DNA from: Novosphingobium subterraneum
GTDB taxonomy: Bacteria > Pseudomonadota > Alphaproteobacteria > Sphingomonadales > Sphingomonadaceae
NCBI RefSeq assembly: GCF_000807925.1
Contig: NZ_JRVC01000001.1
Coordinates: forward strand, 336,153-400,152
Direction: 5' to 3'
DNA length: 64,000 bases
The notes under the pieces are model-generated. The model searched no databases, was not told the origin of the DNA, and worked only from the letters and a program-made list of their open reading frames with translations. The position numbers were made by a program, and so were the translations under genes. Below are positions 28,534 through 37,541 of the stretch, one piece after another (positions within the stretch are counted from its first letter, which is position 1; each line of letters begins with the position of its first letter).

Positions 28534-28917
28534 TCAACGCCAAGGCAAAACCGTCTTGGTGGCCAGCATAGCTTGAGCGAGGTCTCGACCATCTGAAAGC
28601 CTGCAACTGGCAACGACACGGCCGTAGCTCTGCCCGTCCGCTGAACATCGCATCGCTGGCGCCCGCACGATGATGTGACCACTGTCGCGCTGGCCCTTCG
28701 GTCCACCTAGCAAACGAACCAAGGCATCTCTGGCCGCCACGGCAGAAGACGACGGGCATGGGTGCCCTCGCGAGCAGGTCCCATCCATTTCGCGGGCTGC
28801 GATGCCGGCGATCCGGATCTTCGGCCCCTCCTTGCACCAGATCGGGCCATCTCCGTCCCAGACGGCAACGGGCGTGCAGACAAAGGTTGCAGCCGAGACG
28901 AGCGTAAGAAGCCCCAT
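28534..28917 (-). CDS. SNase-like (thermonuclease family) protein, probably exported
   Basis: The 127-residue protein has a hydrophobic N-terminus (MGLLTLVSAATFVC) followed by the SNase-like core: VWDGDGPIWCKEGPKIRIAG, IAAREMDGTCSRGHPC, then GRVVASCRLSDGRDLAQAML. The catalytic Arg and Glu positions of staphylococcal nuclease appear kept in RIAGIAAREMD. AGGA precedes the ATG. It stands between the DUF6035 and helicase genes in the same direction, with about 100 bases on the helicase side. An exported nuclease would fit DNA uptake or conjugation better than intracellular defence, so its link to the operon is open. Confidence 0.75.
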   Translation of the reverse strand: MGLLTLVSAATFVCTPVAVWDGDGPIWCKEGPKIRIAGIAAREMDGTCSRGHPCPSSSAVAARDALVRLLGGPKGQRDSGHIIVRAPAMRCSADGQSYGRVVASCRLSDGRDLAQAMLATKTVLPWR

Positions 28918-28947
28918 TAGTCGTGTCCTGTGCTGGCAGTGGTCAGC

Positions 28948-30414
28948 TTATGCCGCCGCGCGGCCTTGCTGGTCGCGATTGTCATTGTCGGGTCGTGCCT
29001 TTCGAGATGCTCCCATGGAAAGAAACGCGCACAAGCGCTCCTCATCCTTTGCCATCCTGTATTTCGGGTTCTGGGTGAGTTCAGACCGTATGGCGTCGAG
29101 CTTTGCCCTCAGCTTGCCCGTCCGATCGTCGCGATACAGCGCCTCTTTTGTTCCAAACCTGCGTAGCATGTGGCCGAAAGCGAGAAGCAGCTCGGGGTGT
29201 TGGTGGATGAGATGATGGCCGAGCTCAGTGAAACTGCTGTAGCCGAAGCCAACCGGCTTTCCCGCCCTTGCGCTCTCGATGAGATGGACGATGCGCGTAG
29301 CCGTAAGCAAGTCCGGGTATTCCCCGTCCAGACCGTATCCCATGGAACGAAGGCGGTCATTGAGGAGAGCCCATTCCTGATTTCGAGGCATGTCATGGTC
29401 ATCGCGCGTGGCATCGAGGACAAACCGAAGCACTTGCTCGCGCAGATCATTCGCCCGGTCTTCTAGGACCTGCCTTGCAGCGGCCTGAGCAGCTGCGATC
29501 CTTTCCAAGTGCGCTGCTCTGAGTTCTTCGCGGAGCCTTGCTACCTCCTGGGCATAGTCGAAGACGATGATGGTCTCGCGGTCTACTTCGACCGTGATCT
29601 CATCCCACCGGACCAAGCGCTCGACCCACTCATCAACGATCTCATCGCCCTGAATGATCGGCTTGCGGTACCAGCATGTCATGATGAAGCTTCCTGCCGC
29701 TTCCGACGCGGCAGCACTTCGTTCATCGACAACGAAAACGTTGGAGTTGTTGCCGAACAGGATGTCATCATCGGTCATGCGACGATAGGTCGGATGGAAG
29801 TACGGCAAGACCCAGACGAGCGCCGCTCCTTCGGCACGATAGAACTCCTTCCGGCTCAGCACGACGTCCATGAAGGTTGTGCTCAGCTGCACCTCGAAGG
29901 CGAGTCTGTCGGTGTCTGTCCGCGCTGAAACGTCAGGTCGGCGCAGGCCGCAGAGACCCTCGCTTGCTTTCCAGGTCCTTTCTGAGGCCACATCCTTGAA
30001 CCGTGGATCGGCCGAGAGGCTCCGCAAAAGAAGTGCCTTGACCCGCTTGTGCGCCCCGCTCTCCTGGGCACCGCGGTACTTCATGGCCCTGATATCGGCT
30101 TCGCTCAGCTGCGTCCGCGTGACAGCGGGGCACGAGCCATCTTCATGGCGATGCCGGAAGAAGAACCGCTTGGTCGTGCTGCACGCCAGATAAACCGGAA
30201 CACCGCACGTCGCGCACACCAGGCGTGCGTCTTCACGTTTGACGAGCGCCTTAAGTCTCTGGCGTAGCAGAATTGCGCGCTCATACCGGAATGCCCGGAT
30301 CAACCGGCGGACATTGAGCACATGGCCAGTTCGCGGGTTCCTGACAGCGTCAATCTCGGGCTTTGTCACCGCCGATGCCCATGCCAGCGGATCGACGGTC
30401 GTGTTTCCAACCAT
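28948..30414 (-). CDS. DUF6035 (competence CoiA-like) protein
   Basis: The 488-residue protein resembles DUF6035/CoiA-like proteins. An N-terminal zinc-ribbon-like part (LVCATCGVPVYLACSTTKRF then FRHRHEDGSCPA) is followed by a nuclease-like core (LCGLRRPDVSARTDTDRLAF, EVQLSTTFMDVVLSRKEFYR, ALVWVLPYF), where RRPDVSA...AFEVQLS gives the Asp and Glu-x-Gln pattern of the CoiA nuclease-like family. A long coiled-coil stretch (VARLREELRAAHLERIAAAQ) follows. AAGGAGA lies 7 bases before the ATG. It occurs next to defence or mobile genes in many genomes; the function is not established. Confidence 0.75.
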   Translation of the reverse strand: MVGNTTVDPLAWASAVTKPEIDAVRNPRTGHVLNVRRLIRAFRYERAILLRQRLKALVKREDARLVCATCGVPVYLACSTTKRFFFRHRHEDGSCPAVTRTQLSEADIRAMKYRGAQESGAHKRVKALLLRSLSADPRFKDVASERTWKASEGLCGLRRPDVSARTDTDRLAFEVQLSTTFMDVVLSRKEFYRAEGAALVWVLPYFHPTYRRMTDDDILFGNNSNVFVVDERSAAASEAAGSFIMTCWYRKPIIQGDEIVDEWVERLVRWDEITVEVDRETIIVFDYAQEVARLREELRAAHLERIAAAQAAARQVLEDRANDLREQVLRFVLDATRDDHDMPRNQEWALLNDRLRSMGYGLDGEYPDLLTATRIVHLIESARAGKPVGFGYSSFTELGHHLIHQHPELLLAFGHMLRRFGTKEALYRDDRTGKLRAKLDAIRSELTQNPKYRMAKDEERLCAFLSMGASRKARPDNDNRDQQGRAAA

Positions 30415-30461
30415 GGTCGTCTCCTTTCCTTGTGGCAGCAGAATTCCCTCGCCCGGGAGGG

Positions 30462-31235
30462 CTAACAGCGTTCCAATCGCGCGCCCGCCTGTTTGAGCCC
30501 CCAGCGTCGCTCGACATAGAATTCGAGCGACTTGCGGACCTCGAAGCTCAGAACTTCCTGCGTGAACCCATATTCCAACCGGACAGCGGCCTGCTGTTCT
30601 TCCGTCAGACTGCTCAGCGGCCGAAGCCGGATCTCGACGAACTCCTCCCAGTCAGCATCGCGCGGAAGGTCTTCGCCGACCGGTGCCACATCGAAGGTGC
30701 TGTCGGGATGGACCCGAACCGGAACATAATCGCGCCATTCGCGGTGGTGGAAACTCCACGCCCGAACGTGCAGGCGCTCGCCGTCGGAGGCAAAATGCGC
30801 CGGTGCGATCCATTGGTTCTGACGCAGCCCACTCGACATCGACACATAGCCGATCTCGATCTTCTGCCGCTGCTCGACCGCCTGCCATAGGCGACGCATC
30901 ACAAATGGGGGGCACTGCCGGGCCGGTGATGGAAGAACAGAAAGGCCGCTCGATGTGGGATGGCCGACAAACTCATCCGGCGAGCCTGCATCCTCCACAA
31001 AAGGCAGGCCGCGATGGTGGGGGTTGGCAACATAACACTTTCGGACCGTGTCGTAGCGAGGCTTCGGCTCTGCAACCCGGTCGAGATATTCCCTCAGATC
31101 GATTGCCGCTTGCGGAGACGAGATCCCGAAACGCTCGATCAGGTCCTTGCGATTCACCTGTCCGCGCCAAGTCAGGCACCGGTCGAGATAGACCAGGCGG
31201 GCGAGCATTGCCGGCTTGAGTGCAGGATCGTCCAT
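30462..31235 (-). CDS. WYL-domain transcriptional regulator
   Basis: The 257-residue protein has an N-terminal winged helix (RKDLIERFGISSPQAAIDLR), a central WYL domain (VEQRQKIEIGYVSMSSGLRQ, HFASDGERLHVRAWSFHHRE) and a C-terminal WCX-like extension (FTQEVLSFEVRKSLEFYVER). WYL regulators of this size, such as BrxR and CapW, control phage-defence loci by binding palindromes upstream of their own gene. Here it heads the leftward defence cluster and diverges from sbcD across an AT-rich palindrome. Ligand and targets are inferred. Confidence 0.85.
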   Translation of the reverse strand: MDDPALKPAMLARLVYLDRCLTWRGQVNRKDLIERFGISSPQAAIDLREYLDRVAEPKPRYDTVRKCYVANPHHRGLPFVEDAGSPDEFVGHPTSSGLSVLPSPARQCPPFVMRRLWQAVEQRQKIEIGYVSMSSGLRQNQWIAPAHFASDGERLHVRAWSFHHREWRDYVPVRVHPDSTFDVAPVGEDLPRDADWEEFVEIRLRPLSSLTEEQQAAVRLEYGFTQEVLSFEVRKSLEFYVERRWGLKQAGARLERC

Positions 31236-31269
31236 GTCCGAACCCTACTTGACGAGCTACCGCCCGTCT

Positions 31270-31284
31270 ATATAAAATTTATAT
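31270..31284. promoter_or_regulatory. Perfect AT-rich palindrome in the WYL-sbcD divergent region
   Basis: Arms ATATAAA and TTTATAT flank a single central A, 35 bases upstream of the WYL start and 25 bases upstream of sbcD. In a high-GC region this is conspicuous. It also supplies -10-like sequence in both directions, so a protein bound here would control both operons. The WYL regulator encoded alongside is the natural candidate. Confidence 0.6.
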
Positions 31285-31308
31285 GCACTTGGATTCGAGG
31301 ACAGAATA

Positions 31309-32454
31309 ATGCGCATCTTGCACACCAGCGACTGGCATCTGGGCCGCCAATTTCATGGCCTGTCCCTCGATGAAGACCATGACCACATTCTCGTCCAGAT
31401 CCTCGCGGTGATCGATGATGAACGCCCCGATGTCGTGATCATCGCCGGCGATGTTTTTGACCGGGCAAACCCGCCCCAAAGCGCGATAACCCGCCTCTCG
31501 CAGTTCCTCACAACGGTGCGGGCAGCATCCGATGCAGCGATCGTTATCATCGCGGGCAACCACGATTCCGCCGCACAGATCGGTGCGATGGGCGTTCTTG
31601 CCGATGGCGGCGCGGCGATCGTGCGCGGACCATTGGATGAAGATGAGCGACCGCTCGTGGTTTCCGATGCGCATGGGCCAGTGGCCATTTCCGCCCTGCC
31701 CTTTGCCTTCGAATACGCCGCCCGCCTGTGTTTCGACGACGACGGCATCGGCTGCCCTGCAGATGTCATCCGGGCCCAGCTTGCCAGCGCTCGCAAGCAC
31801 GTGGCCGAGGGAATGCGCTGGGTTGTCGTGGCCCATGCCTTTGTCGACGGCGCAGCAACCAGCGAAAGCGAACGTCCGCTCACGCGCATGGTCGGCGGGA
31901 TTGAGACGGTATCGGCGGCCGCCTTTGAGGGCGCACACTATGTGGCTCTTGGGCACCTTCACCGCCCGCAACCGGTGGGACTGGATCACATCCGTTATTC
32001 CGGCGCACCTTTGGCATTCGGATTCGATGAGGAAGGTCAGCAGAAGTCGGTCAGCCTGATCGACCTTGCGGCCGACGGCACTGTCACGGTGACCGAAGTG
32101 CCGCTGCGGCCGCTGCGTCAGGTCAGAACCATCCGAGGCAAGCTGCTCGAGCTGCTCGCGGCCGCGGAAGTGTCCAATGACATCGTCCGCGTCGTTCTCA
32201 CGGACGACACCCCGCAGATCGACCCGATGAAAAGGATCAGGGCCGTGTACCCCAATGCGGTCCAGCTCGCTTACGAACGCAACGAGCGACCAGTAGAGCT
32301 GCGCCTCGAAGAGCAGCGCGCGGCGATTGATGACCCGCAGACGCTCTCCTCCGCATTCCTCGAGTTCATCCGTGGTGAGCCCCTGTCGGATGCGGAGGGG
32401 CAGATTGTGGCCTCCGCGCTGCAATCCTTCGCTACGATGGAGGAAGAAGCATGA
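31309..32454 (+). CDS. sbcD: SbcD/Mre11-type nuclease subunit
   Basis: The 381-residue protein carries the metallophosphoesterase motifs in order: HTSDWHLGR (residues 5-13), IIAGDVFDRANPP (~46), IIAGNHDSAAQIG (~80), VVVAHAF (~170) and ALGHLHRPQPVG (~207). With SbcC it forms an ATP-dependent nuclease that opens hairpins and processes DNA ends. AGGA lies 7 bases before the ATG. The stop overlaps sbcC (ATGA). Chromosomal copies exist in many bacteria, so this may be an accessory second copy on mobile DNA. Confidence 0.95.
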   Translation: MRILHTSDWHLGRQFHGLSLDEDHDHILVQILAVIDDERPDVVIIAGDVFDRANPPQSAITRLSQFLTTVRAASDAAIVIIAGNHDSAAQIGAMGVLADGGAAIVRGPLDEDERPLVVSDAHGPVAISALPFAFEYAARLCFDDDGIGCPADVIRAQLASARKHVAEGMRWVVVAHAFVDGAATSESERPLTRMVGGIETVSAAAFEGAHYVALGHLHRPQPVGLDHIRYSGAPLAFGFDEEGQQKSVSLIDLAADGTVTVTEVPLRPLRQVRTIRGKLLELLAAAEVSNDIVRVVLTDDTPQIDPMKRIRAVYPNAVQLAYERNERPVELRLEEQRAAIDDPQTLSSAFLEFIRGEPLSDAEGQIVASALQSFATMEEEA

Positions 32455-35400
32455 GGCCGATCAAGCTCACCCTCAGCGCTTTCGGTCCCTATGGCGGCGC
32501 GGAGACGATTGATTTCCGCGAAGCGACGGATGCCGGCCTTTTCGGGATTTACGGTCCAACCGGATCAGGCAAGTCGTCGATCTTCAGCGCGATTTCTTTC
32601 GCCCTGTTTGGCGAGGGGGCCAAGGAGGAGCAAGGCATCGGTACGATGCGCTCTGACTTTGCGCCTGAGGATCTGCTGACCGAGGTGAGCCTGCAATTCG
32701 AACTGGGCTCCAAGCGATATTATGTCAGGCGTCAACCTGACCAGGCACGGCCGAAGGCGCGAGGCGAGGGTCACACCATGCAGCCACACGCTGCCTGGCT
32801 GTTCGACGTATCGGACGTCGCCATCGATGATGTCGGTCCGGATAACTCGGGCGTTCCGATCGCAGAAAAGAAGGTCGGCGCCGTCCTCAGCCACGTCGAA
32901 GGTCTTCTCGGCTATGGCGCACAACAGTTCCGCCAGATTGTCCTGTTGCCGCAAGGGAGGTTCGAGCGTTTCCTGGTGTCGAACAGCAAGGACCGGCTCG
33001 AGATTCTGCGGGAGCTGTTCGACGTCTCTCTGTACCGCCGGCTCACCGAAAAGCTCAAAGCCGATGCCGCGAACATCAGACGCGAGATCGAAGACGGCTA
33101 CCGCTTACACGCAAGCCGCCTTCAAACCGAGGGCTACAGCAGCTCGGACGAGCTCGCCGACGGCATCGCCTCGGCACTTGAACGGTACGAATTTGCCCAG
33201 CTGGCAGTCTCGGAGACAGCGGCCGTGCTCGCTGTTGCCAACAAAGCCTATGCGGCCGCTGAAGAGCAGGAAAAGCGCTTTGTCGAAGTCGAGGCTGCGT
33301 CGGCTGCACTCAAGCAGCTCGAGGCACAGGGCCAGACTTTCGAGGCGATGCGAACCCGCAGATCCCAGGCCGATTTGGCGCGGCGCATATCGGACCTCGA
33401 CGCCAGCGTTGCCGATGCCCAGAGGCGCTACCGCGAAGCGATTGATGCGCACGCCAGCGCTGAAGTCGAAGCACGAGAGGCAAGCGAGGCTCTTTCGGCA
33501 GCGAATGCGACGCTGCTCGATCTCCGCTCCCGCGATCATGAGATCGAAGACATCACGCGCAAGATCGACCAGCTGAACCGCCACAAGCAAGTTCTGGTGG
33601 ATGCCGCCGAGCGTCTGGCTGGCCTTGAAGCCGCCGAGGCAGGGCTGGAAAAAGCAAAACAGGCTCACTCTCAAGCCGCCGACGCTGAGGCACAGGCTGC
33701 TGATCTCTGCGAAGAGAAGGAGGCGGCGCTCGCGGCGGCCCAAGCCAATGGTCTTGAGCGACAGAGGCTGAACGCAACTCGCGATGGTTTGAAGAGCGAA
33801 GTAGATGCAGCACAGGCCTTCGCAAAGGCAGCGCAAGATTTGGAATTGTCGCAGGAAGCCTGCGAGAAGGCATCAAAAATCGCCCGCGACGCACAGGCCC
33901 GCCATACCGAAGCGGTCGCTGTAGCCGAGATGCACGAGCGCGCCTTCCTTGCAGCCCAGGCCAGCGTCCTTGCCCAGCGATTGCAGGACGGGCACCCCTG
34001 CCCGGTTTGCGGCGCCAGCGACCACCCCGATCCGGCGCATGATTCAGGCGATGCGGGCGCACTCGAAAAGGCGTGGCGCAATGCTCAGGGCGCTGCGCTT
34101 GCCGCTTCAAAGGCTGATCGCGAGGCCCAGGCTGCCGCCAGCTCGGCCCGTGCCACGCTCGACGCGAAACGTGCCGTTCTGGACGGGCTCATGGAGCCAA
34201 AGCGCGACGTGAGCGAGATCGATGGCGATCTGCAACACGTCCTTGGCCAGATCAGCGGTTTGGGCCCGGACGTCGATATCGGCCTTCTCACCGAGGAACT
34301 GGATGACGCACGCACGCGCAAGCTGGCAGCGACGGCGGCCCTCCAACAGGCTCGAGACGCCCTCGGTAAGGCAACGCTTGCAGAGGCACTGGCCCGGCAG
34401 GCGTACGACGAGAAGATTGCATCGGTCCCCGAGAACCTGCGCCAGCAAGACACTCTGCAGACCACAATCGATACCGCCAGCGCAGACGTGAGCAGCCGGA
34501 AGCAGGCTCTTGCCGATGCCGACGCGAGGCAGCGCGAGCTCGATGCCATTGCGATCAAGGCAGCAGCCGCACTGCAAAGCGCTTCGACCGCAGTCAGCGA
34601 AACCGGCATCGATCTCGCCGCAAAGCGATCAGCATTTGAAGCCCGCCTTACCGAGCTTGGGATCGCCGAGGCAGACTATCGCGCCGCGATCCCCGACATT
34701 GCCGAGATCCCTGCACTGGAGCAGGCAATCGCGGGTTATGACACCGCCCTTGTTGAAGCCCGCGCGCGGGAAACGATGGCAAGAAACGCGGTCGGCAACG
34801 CGCAGCGGCAAAGCCTCGAACCCTACCGTCTGAGCTGCGCGCAGGCACAGGCCGCCGCCGACGAGGCAGTGAAGCAGAGCGCTGCTGCTCAGCAGAAACA
34901 CCAATCGCTTGTCGAGCTGCAGACCAGTCTGGCAGACCAGCTTGAGAACCTTCAAGCCCTTGAGCAATCGTCTGGCGCGCTGCGGGGAATTGCGGAAGCC
35001 TTCGACGGTCAGAACGAGATGCGGACCAGTCTCGAGACATTCGCCATCGGTGCGATGTTCGATCAGGTTCTCGAAGCAGCGAACCTGCGCCTCGATCCCA
35101 TGACCAGTGGCCGGTATCGCTTTGAGCGCGATACCGTCAGTGTTGGAGGCCGATCCAAGAGAGGGCTGGACGTTCGGGTCCACGACATCGAGACTGGCCG
35201 CGCCCGCGAGATTATCACGCTTTCAGGCGGTGAGACTTTTATCGCAGCTTTGTCCCTCGCGCTCGGGCTGTCCGACATCGTCGAGATGACAAACGGTGCC
35301 ATCCGGCTCGACACCATTTTCATCGATGAAGGCTTCGGCAGCCTCGATACGGAAAACGACGCCGGAACGCTCGATCAGGTTCTGCAGGTGCTTCAGAATA

Positions 35401-35525
35401 TCGTGGGCGAACGGCGCGCGGTAGGGCTTATCTCGCACGTGCCTTTGGTCCAGCAGGCAGTCCCTAACGGCTTTACGGTCCACAAAGGAACCAACGGGAG
35501 CCAGATCACGGTCAGGGCTGCCTGA
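32451..35525 (+). CDS. sbcC: SbcC/Rad50-type ATPase subunit
   Basis: The 1024-residue protein has Walker A in FGIYGPTGSGKSSIFSAISF (~32-50), then very long Ala/Glu-rich coiled coils interrupted by the zinc hook CPVCGASDHP at ~516. After the returning coil come the ABC signature ITLSGGETFIAALSLALGLS (~920) and Walker B LDTIFIDEGFGSLD (~953). This is the full Rad50-type structural maintenance architecture and expected length. It partners the overlapping sbcD. No truncation is visible. Confidence 0.95.
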   Translation: MRPIKLTLSAFGPYGGAETIDFREATDAGLFGIYGPTGSGKSSIFSAISFALFGEGAKEEQGIGTMRSDFAPEDLLTEVSLQFELGSKRYYVRRQPDQARPKARGEGHTMQPHAAWLFDVSDVAIDDVGPDNSGVPIAEKKVGAVLSHVEGLLGYGAQQFRQIVLLPQGRFERFLVSNSKDRLEILRELFDVSLYRRLTEKLKADAANIRREIEDGYRLHASRLQTEGYSSSDELADGIASALERYEFAQLAVSETAAVLAVANKAYAAAEEQEKRFVEVEAASAALKQLEAQGQTFEAMRTRRSQADLARRISDLDASVADAQRRYREAIDAHASAEVEAREASEALSAANATLLDLRSRDHEIEDITRKIDQLNRHKQVLVDAAERLAGLEAAEAGLEKAKQAHSQAADAEAQAADLCEEKEAALAAAQANGLERQRLNATRDGLKSEVDAAQAFAKAAQDLELSQEACEKASKIARDAQARHTEAVAVAEMHERAFLAAQASVLAQRLQDGHPCPVCGASDHPDPAHDSGDAGALEKAWRNAQGAALAASKADREAQAAASSARATLDAKRAVLDGLMEPKRDVSEIDGDLQHVLGQISGLGPDVDIGLLTEELDDARTRKLAATAALQQARDALGKATLAEALARQAYDEKIASVPENLRQQDTLQTTIDTASADVSSRKQALADADARQRELDAIAIKAAAALQSASTAVSETGIDLAAKRSAFEARLTELGIAEADYRAAIPDIAEIPALEQAIAGYDTALVEARARETMARNAVGNAQRQSLEPYRLSCAQAQAAADEAVKQSAAAQQKHQSLVELQTSLADQLENLQALEQSSGALRGIAEAFDGQNEMRTSLETFAIGAMFDQVLEAANLRLDPMTSGRYRFERDTVSVGGRSKRGLDVRVHDIETGRAREIITLSGGETFIAALSLALGLSDIVEMTNGAIRLDTIFIDEGFGSLDTENDAGTLDQVLQVLQNIVGERRAVGLISHVPLVQQAVPNGFTVHKGTNGSQITVRAA

Positions 35526-35660
35526 ATGGGCAATCGGCAGTCGTTTTGCATTGTAACACAATGAAGTAACAACATGCGGAGCGGTCTATAATCGGCAAAG
35601 TGGCTCGACAGTTCGCGGATTATCGGCCTAGATTTGAATCAGTTTCCAGCGGGAGCGTTG

Positions 35661-35870
35661 ATGAGGCACTACGAGGATTTCAAGCGTTTGCTTGCCGCGA
35701 TTGAAGCATATCGCGCCGACGCAAGCATTCCCGTTGATGCTGAACAAGTCGACGCCGCTTGCGCACGAATTCTGACCCATGATCCCTTTGATGAAACCGC
35801 CATTGAATGGAAACGGATTGCTGAATTTGTGAAGGAGCTCAACGGGGGCGATTGGCCGCCGACCGGTTGA
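35661..35870 (+). CDS. Small hypothetical protein
   Basis: A 69-residue frame starts at the ATG at 35661 (MRHYEDFKRLLAAIEAYRAD) with GGGAG upstream at good spacing; an earlier TTG in frame is less likely. The protein is acidic, helical and cytoplasmic with no recognisable domain. It follows sbcC by 135 bases, a stretch with no other feature seen, and precedes another unknown gene in the same direction. Confidence 0.6.
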   Translation: MRHYEDFKRLLAAIEAYRADASIPVDAEQVDAACARILTHDPFDETAIEWKRIAEFVKELNGGDWPPTG

Positions 35871-35900
35871 TGATCCACTCTTCGCTGCTATCCTCCGGCA

Positions 35901-36566
35901 ATGCCCAACGGAATCGACCAGCTCTATCGGACCGCGATCGAGAAGCTCGCCAAAAGCGCTGATGCCGATATCGAGCATCTCCGCCGCGCAGTGATCCGGG
36001 GCGACGGTGTACCCCTTGAGCCCGACCCACGCCTTCTCGCCGAGGCGTCTGGTAAAGGCGCGGATTGGGGGGAATATGCGTTTGGCGAACTCCGCGCATT
36101 TGGCTTCATTGTGGCAGATGTGGCTAGGTTTGTTTGGTATCGGCCGACCAAGAACGAAATGTGGGAGCGGCAGGCGGTTCTAGCCGGGATCGAGGCTACG
36201 GCTATCGTCAGACTGGTCTCGATGGACCTTTCTCCTGCCATCCCTGAAATACAGAGGCGGCTAGAAGCATTCGACCGAACTGCGGCTTCCGGCAAAGCGC
36301 TCGCCTCACTCCTCGCGCACCAGAAATTGATGGTCAGTGTCGTCGCAGCGACAGGCGAAGTCGCCACGCTCGAGGAATATGCAAGGCGCGCCAGCGTTGC
36401 ACAGGTCTATGCGCGAGCAGCGACCCTGGAGCTGACGGATGTAGAGGGCATGACGACATCTGCCCGAACCATGGTCCAATTGCTTTGTAAGGGCGACGCG
36501 CGCGATTGCGCTGCCGCTGCGACTGCCATGCGGATCCACCCCCGGCAGCCCGCCTTTGCGGCTTGA
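35901..36566 (+). CDS. Hypothetical protein, helical
   Basis: The 221-residue protein begins MPNGIDQLYRTAIEKLAKSA. It is mainly helical and soluble, with Ala-rich amphipathic stretches (LEAFDRTAASGKALASLLAH and VAQVYARAATLELTDVEGMT) and no membrane or catalytic motif that I can see. The composition is normal for the region. It converges on the GntR-type gene with a 13-base gap. I do not recognise the family. Context suggests an accessory gene of the mobile element. Confidence 0.65.
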   Translation: MPNGIDQLYRTAIEKLAKSADADIEHLRRAVIRGDGVPLEPDPRLLAEASGKGADWGEYAFGELRAFGFIVADVARFVWYRPTKNEMWERQAVLAGIEATAIVRLVSMDLSPAIPEIQRRLEAFDRTAASGKALASLLAHQKLMVSVVAATGEVATLEEYARRASVAQVYARAATLELTDVEGMTTSARTMVQLLCKGDARDCAAAATAMRIHPRQPAFAA

Positions 36567-36579
36567 GATGTGAGCGCTG

Positions 36580-37362
36580 CTACAAGGGATGCGCGGCCAC
36601 GCCGGCATCACTCAGTGGACCAAGCAGCGGGCGCGCAGCCTTCGTACTCCCTGTATACGTCGGCAATCCGCTGACCTGGGGCTCGATGGCCTGAAGGGCG
36701 TGATACTGGGCGCTTTTTGGAAAGTCTTTGCGCTCCATCTGCTCGATCAACTTGTGGAGCGCCGGCGCGGTTGAATCGAAGAAGAAGCGGCTCGCTTTCC
36801 GTACGCCATCAAGATCACCCGCGCGCGCCGCGACCAGATAGCTGTCCGCAGCTTCAACCAGGAAACCCGTGCGCTCGGCATAGATGTCAGAGAGCCAGAG
36901 CAGCCTGAAAAAGGCCTGCGGGATGAACTGCTCGACCAGCTCGGACAAGGTGCTCTGCGGTCCTCCCAGAATGATCGTCGCGAAGGACATCGCCCCGAGA
37001 AAGAACGCCTCATCCTCCACTGCATGGCTGCGGACGTCCTTTTCAAGGCTCTCGGCCACCGCCTGCAACCGCGCACCTCCCGCCAATGCCAGACGAAGGG
37101 CGCCGATCTCGACGATCGCTCCCAGCGCAAGGCGCCATTCCTCGATCTGTTCTCTCGTGAAGGTCGAAACAACATAGGCACGGCCACGCTTGGTGAGATA
37201 GCCCCCGACACCCAGCGAAACCAGAAGATGGCGAGCCATCGACAACGACACGCCGGTATGCGCGACAATGTCGTCAGCTGTCATCGACGTACCGGGCGGC
37301 AAGTCGCCCAGCATGACCCGCTCACGCAGCTCGATATAGGTCGCGTCAATCTTCGACAGCAT
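36580..37362 (-). CDS. GntR-family regulator (FCD-like)
   Basis: The 260-residue protein has an N-terminal winged helix of GntR type (IELRERVMLGDLPPGTSMTA, ADDIVAHTGVSLSMARHLLV; residues ~8-60) followed by an all-helical effector domain of about 180 residues resembling FCD (WRLALGAIVEIGALRLALAG). It stands alone, with 179 bases to the next rightward gene. In that interval an ACCAT-GATA-ATGGT dyad may be its operator. The ligand is unknown. Confidence 0.8.
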   Translation of the reverse strand: MLSKIDATYIELRERVMLGDLPPGTSMTADDIVAHTGVSLSMARHLLVSLGVGGYLTKRGRAYVVSTFTREQIEEWRLALGAIVEIGALRLALAGGARLQAVAESLEKDVRSHAVEDEAFFLGAMSFATIILGGPQSTLSELVEQFIPQAFFRLLWLSDIYAERTGFLVEAADSYLVAARAGDLDGVRKASRFFFDSTAPALHKLIEQMERKDFPKSAQYHALQAIEPQVSGLPTYTGSTKAARPLLGPLSDAGVAAHPL

Positions 37363-37505
37363 GAATTCCCCACGGCTCGCCCACCATGGCGCTTGCCGCT
37401 CTCTACGGGCTTCAACTTAGCATAACGCCTGCGAAATGCAGCCTCCTATGCCGCTTCGCTCAACTCCAGCCAGTCCCCAACACCACCTCCAATCGTTGTC
37501 ATCGA

Positions 37506-37519
37506 ACCATGATAATGGT
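37506..37519. promoter_or_regulatory. Short dyad between the GntR gene and a small rightward gene
   Basis: ACCAT and ATGGT are exactly complementary around GATA, 23 bases before the small gene at 37542. Size and location fit a GntR-type operator, but a 5-base arm can occur by chance. Confidence 0.25.
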
Positions 37520-37541
37520 ATGTTCAGATTGGAGAAAGACG

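Noticed and set aside
31279..32424. Leftward 381-codon open frame opposite sbcD
   Set aside because: All metallophosphoesterase motifs lie on the rightward strand; the antisense frame is a codon-usage shadow.
35571..35660. Start of the small gene at a TTG at 35634
   Set aside because: The ATG at 35661 has a GGGAG ribosome site at proper distance, and the earlier TTG has none.
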